Assembly (NCBI GenBank): GCA_036417435.1
Contig: CM070904.1
Span: 45,887,908 to 45,951,907 of the forward strand
Source of the DNA: Inia geoffrensis
Taxonomy: Eukaryota; Chordata; Mammalia; Artiodactyla; Iniidae
Reading direction: 5' to 3'
DNA: 64,000 nt
Shown: in pieces, positions 60,350 through 64,000 of the stretch
Layout: each line of letters opens with the position of its first letter
Position numbering within the stretch: the stretch's first letter is position 1
Notes under the pieces: generated by a model
The model's input: only the letters and a program-made list of their open reading frames with translations
Databases searched by the model: none
What the model was told of the DNA's origin: nothing
Translations under genes and position numbers: made by a program

Positions 60350-61900
60350 GGGAAATGTTTCTATTGGTACTTGTGCTGCAAAGGCTTTTGATAAAAAAAT
60401 AAACATCCATTTTTTGATTAAAAAATAATGATATAGTAAGATTGTACACACACACAGCCCTCAGCCCCAAATTTTACTAAATTAAGAAATACTTTACTAA
60501 ATAAAGGCTATCATTCATAGTCATTATAAAAATGTCCCACTAGTTCCATGGTAATTTAATATTTTATTGAATATATTACCCAATGCAACCAGAAAAGAGA
60601 AAACAATTAGAGGCATAATAATTGAATGAAAATTATTTTCACGTGTAGGTGATTTGACAGTTTACCTAGATAATCTCGGAAAATCAATGACAAAACTAAC
60701 ACAATGGTAAAATAGTGTTAAAGGATCCAAATACTTAAAAGGATCTAAAATTAACATGTAAAAGTCAGTAGCTTTCATATGTACAAATAATGGTCAGTTA
60801 GAAGATGTAATGGAAAAGAGAACTCCATTAAAAAAAAAATAAAGATTAAATACTTGTGAATAAACTTAATAAGGTATTTGAGAAACCTATAACAGGAAAC
60901 CTTTGAAAACACTAAAAAAAGAAATCCCACAAAAGTACATTTAAATAACATCTCATATTCTTAGATATGATGACAGAACATTATAAAAATTCCATTACCC
61001 CCAAGTTAATATAAAAATCCAATAAAATAATTACTTTTGGAGATATGAATTATATTAAAATAAATATGGAACATACATTCAACCAAACCTAGGAAGGCTC
61101 TAAATAGGATATCAGTGAGAGGAAACTAGGCCTATTAGATAATAAAACATACTTCAAAGCCTCAGGAATCAAAGTAGGATGTAACTGACACATGAATAGG
61201 TGGATTAGTGGAAAATACTTGAAGAAAGTTCAAAAATAGATTCCAATATATAATAAAATTTTAGTAATATGAAGAAGGTCACAGCTCACATTAATGAGAG
61301 GGAGAAAACACTAAGAAAAGGTGTTGAGACAACTGGACAGAAATTTGGGGAAATATAAACAGGCACCCATAATCCAAATCACTCAACCACAAAGTTCCAA
61401 AGGGACCAGATATCTAGATATAAATTTTTAGAAAAGTATACCAGAAAGCAGGGAAAAACCTTTCTAACTGTGACTTAAAATCCAGTTGTACTAAAAGAAA
61501 AAACACATTTATTTACATATACATATATACATATACAATGACAACCAAAAGACCAAAACCAAAAGGCAAATGACAAAATCAAAAGACAAATGACAAGTTA
61601 GAAGAAAATATTTGTATTATATATAAAAGATAAAAGACTAATCTCCTTAAGTTATAAAGAACTTGAACATTACAGAAGACCAAACATCTGAAAAAAAAAA
61701 AAAATGAAAAAAAGACATGTACAACTATTTTGGGAAAAATGTGTTCAAATTGCTCTTAAATATATATAAAATAGTCAATTTTATTCATAGTGAGATAAAT
61801 AAAAATCAAAACTATGCTAAATATTATTTCCTGCCTATCAGATGTAAAAAAAATCAGAATGCTCTATTGCAAAGTCTTTGAGAAAATCTTATATTTTATT
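60350..61900 (+). mobile_element. Degenerate L1M ORF2 region (sense)
   Basis: Opens in the reverse transcriptase region ('AAAGGCTTTTGATAAAAAAA', with 'CATCCATTTTTTGATTAAAA' after it). It continues with 'AGTAGCTTTCATATGTACAA', 'GGGAGAAAACACTAAGAAAA' and 'ATCTCCTTAAGTTATAAAGA'. No frame survives. It may be the same element as the 3' UTR at 62560-63410. Confidence 0.72.
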
Positions 61901-62049
61901 CTTTGCTGATGGAATTCAAAATGGAATTCCTTTTGTAGAAGGAAGTAGGACATACTCAACAAAGCCATGTATTCATATACAAATATATTGTAAATGTAAA
62001 ATATATTTGACAAATAACAATATACGTTACAACAAATGCAATGTGTATG

Positions 62050-62076
62050 TACACACACACACACACACACACACGC
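62050..62076. repeat. (CA)n microsatellite
   Basis: About 12 CA units with a CG interruption (ACACGCACAA). Confidence 0.93.
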
Positions 62077-62230
62077 ACAAGTGTATATATATTTTCTATC
62101 TCTGTCCATTGAGAGGGACTAGAAGCAGAACACACCAAGAAGAATAAGCACATTTAGATCTAGACTGAAGGGCCCTCTAGGTAAATTCATAAAGAAAAAT
62201 AAAAATGTATGGATGCATAATAATATTTCA

Positions 62231-62290
62231 AAGAAAGAAGGAAAGTGATGAGGGAAGGAGGGAGGAAGGAATGAAGGAAGGAGAAAAAGA
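62231..62290. repeat. Purine-rich GGAAGG-type tract
   Basis: A run of G and A with GGAAGG, GGAGG and GAAGG units, with two ATG interruptions. Confidence 0.85.
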
Positions 62291-62559
62291 CTGACATAAC
62301 TAGAAGAGAACTCATTTGAAGACCTTAATGTAATAACTGATTCAGGCAAAGACCATCAATGGATGCAAATCATTGGATCAAGGTAGTTTGTGGAACAGAT
62401 TATCTGCAAGATTTCAAAATATCAGCATATGTATTATTTATTATGAGAGGAAACAGCTACTTTTGAAATGGAGACATGATATATACCACTTTAATCAAAT
62501 AATCATATTTAGCTTCACTAATAATGAAACACACCAATATTATTTGTCTTTTGATGTGA

Positions 62560-63410
62560 TAAAATAAGAAGTATGCATCATCACCTATGTAGTACCTTGC
62601 CAAAAATGTGTAACTTGCACTAATCATTGGGAAGCAACCACAACACCCAGACTGTATGACATACTAAACACAGTTGACCTAAACTCTCAAAAATGTTGAA
62701 AAAATGAAGGCAAAACTAACTGGGGGACTGGTGTAGATCAAAGGAAACAAAATAATCATAAAATATAATTCTTGTTTGGTTTTTGCAGAGAGGTGCTGAA
62801 GGTGGGAAGGGAGTCGTGGCTTACAATGGAATCATTGAAGCAATTACTAAAATGTGAATATAAGCTCTATATTAGTAACGTCATTTTATTATGTGCTCAA
62901 GTTTTTTTTTTTTTTTTTTTTTTTTTGCGGTACGCGGGCCTCTCATTGTTGTGGCCTCTCCCATTGCAGAGCCCAGGCTCCGGACGCGCAGGCTCAGCAG
63001 CCATGGCTCATGGGCTCAGCCGCTCCGTGGCATGTGGGATCTTCCCAGGCCGGGGCACGAACCCATGTCCCCTGCATCGGCAGGCGGACTCTCAACCACT
63101 GAGCCACCAGGGAAGCCCCATGAGTGTTCAAGTTTTTGGATGTGATAATATGGAGATTCTGCAGAAGACTGGCCCTTTTTCTTAGGAGATATTTTCTGTT
63201 ATATTCAATGGACATACTATCTTCAATAACTTCAACTTAATTTCAATGGTTCAAACTGACAGAAAATGAGAAATATTAAGAAATTAGTATTAACATTTGC
63301 TAGATTTAAGTAAACAACATATGGGTGTCTAATGCAATATTCTTTGAAAGTTTTTCTATAAGTTTGAAAATTTCCTAAGTTAAAAGTTGGGAAAATTCAA
63401 ATATAAATAG
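62560..63410 (+). mobile_element. L1M 3' UTR, split by a SINE
   Basis: Left part 62560-62906 has 'CTGTATGACATACTAAACAC' and 'ACTCTCAAAAATGTTGAAAA'. After the SINE, 'TTTCTTAGGAGATATTTTCT' and 'CTATAAGTTTGAAAATTTCC' continue the same 3' UTR order. Confidence 0.65.
62907..63118 (-). mobile_element. CHR-2-like SINE nested in L1M
   Basis: Minus-strand copy with a long T-run on the plus strand (62902-62924). Flanks GTGCTCAAGTTTTT (62893-62906) and GTGTTCAAGTTTTT (63124-63137) differ at one base and fit a target-site duplication. The body has several C-to-T type changes (CCATTGCAGAGCCC, GCTCATGGGCTC), so it is more diverged than the copy at 40128. Confidence 0.94.
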
Positions 63411-63449
63411 GTACTGAAACCTTTCAAAATTTTGGGTTGTTTTGATTTT

Positions 63450-63653
63450 TTTTTTTTTTTGCAGTATGCGGGCCCCTCACTGCTGTGGCCTCTCCCGTTG
63501 TGGAGCACAGGCTCCGGACATGCAGGCTCAGCAGCCATGGCTCACGGGCCCAGCTGCTCCACAGCACGTGGGATCTTCCCGGTCGGGGGCACGAACCCGT
63601 GTCCCCTGAATCAGCAGGCGGACTCTCAACCACTAGCGCCACCAGGGAAGCCC
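63450..63653 (-). mobile_element. CHR-2-like tRNA-derived SINE
   Basis: Minus-strand copy with duplication TGTTTTGATTTT at 63438-63449 and 63654-63665. It carries an extra base in the A-box region (ACTAGCGCC on the plus strand). Its target site differs from that of the neighbour at 62907, so it is an independent insertion. Confidence 0.95.
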
Positions 63654-63665
63654 TGTTTTGATTTT

Positions 63666-64000
63666 GATATTCACTGGATTTAAGTCAAAGTTATTTCAAA
63701 TGATAATTGTCATCAAGAAAAATCTAAAATTGGAGATATTATATAATAAAGAATTGTAAGATTCTCCTGATTCAGTTTCAATAGTCTGCAATATTTTTTT
63801 CAAAGTAAACATACATTTTATGAAAATGACATTAGTATTCAGATTGCAATTTTTTAAACTGTAAATTATTAATGTACTTATAAAATGTTATATTTTAATT
63901 ATACATTGAATTAATTAATATAATTAATAATTTATTAATTTAGAAAGCATTTTTCATCTGGAATTTTCTGAGTTTTTCTATGCAAAGTTTTGTAAATGTG
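63666..64000. other. Unassigned very AT-rich DNA
   Basis: Contains overlapping TTAATTAATATAATTAATAA-type runs at about 63911-63941. No frame or named repeat. Confidence 0.5.

Overview
The window looks like non-coding DNA from a cetacean (whale or dolphin) genome. The main clue is ten tRNA-derived SINEs of the CHR type: eight CHR-2-like and two CHR-1-like copies. Most have intact target-site duplications (TSDs), and the family is characteristic of whales and dolphins, with relatives in hippos and ruminants. Older mammalian layers lie underneath: MIR, L2, MLT1/MST-type LTRs, Tigger and hAT DNA transposons, and several generations of L1. I found no host exon, no multi-exon gene structure, no RNA gene and no CRISPR array. 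Long reading frames are either L1 protein remnants or chance and repeat-derived frames. The window is best read as a gene desert or the inside of a very large intron.

Layout. 1-7.5 kb: AT-rich background with MIR, L2 and hAT relics, two SINEs and a CA microsatellite. 7.5-14.6 kb: one essentially full-length L1 on the minus strand, comprising 3' UTR, ORF2, ORF1 and a 2-kb 5' UTR. The 5' UTR is the only large CpG-rich patch in the window. Both ORFs are broken, and two catalytic aspartates of ORF2 are replaced. 14.6-36 kb: mostly unassigned AT-rich DNA with MIRs, four MLT1/MST-type LTRs, CHR-2 SINEs, a Tigger/MER2-type element, a run of 19 C and a 16-bp perfect palindrome. 36-51 kb: a 238-bp young L1 3' end, then long degenerate L1M copies carrying a nested Tigger element and nested SINEs. 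51-57 kb: MIR relics, one CHR-1 SINE and a (TA)21 tract. 57-64 kb: stacked old L1M fragments on the plus strand, interrupted by a palindromic mariner-type MITE and a CHR-2 SINE, with a second SINE close by.

The nesting gives a relative history. MIR and L2 are oldest, then L1M, MLT and Tigger. The mariner MITE and the full-length L1 follow, and the CHR-2 SINEs are among the last arrivals. No new biological system is evident. The points most worth checking are the catalytic substitutions in the full-length L1, splice-donor-like sites on the strand antisense to its 5' UTR, the palindromic MITE inside an L1, and an unclassified repeat shared by three places in the window.
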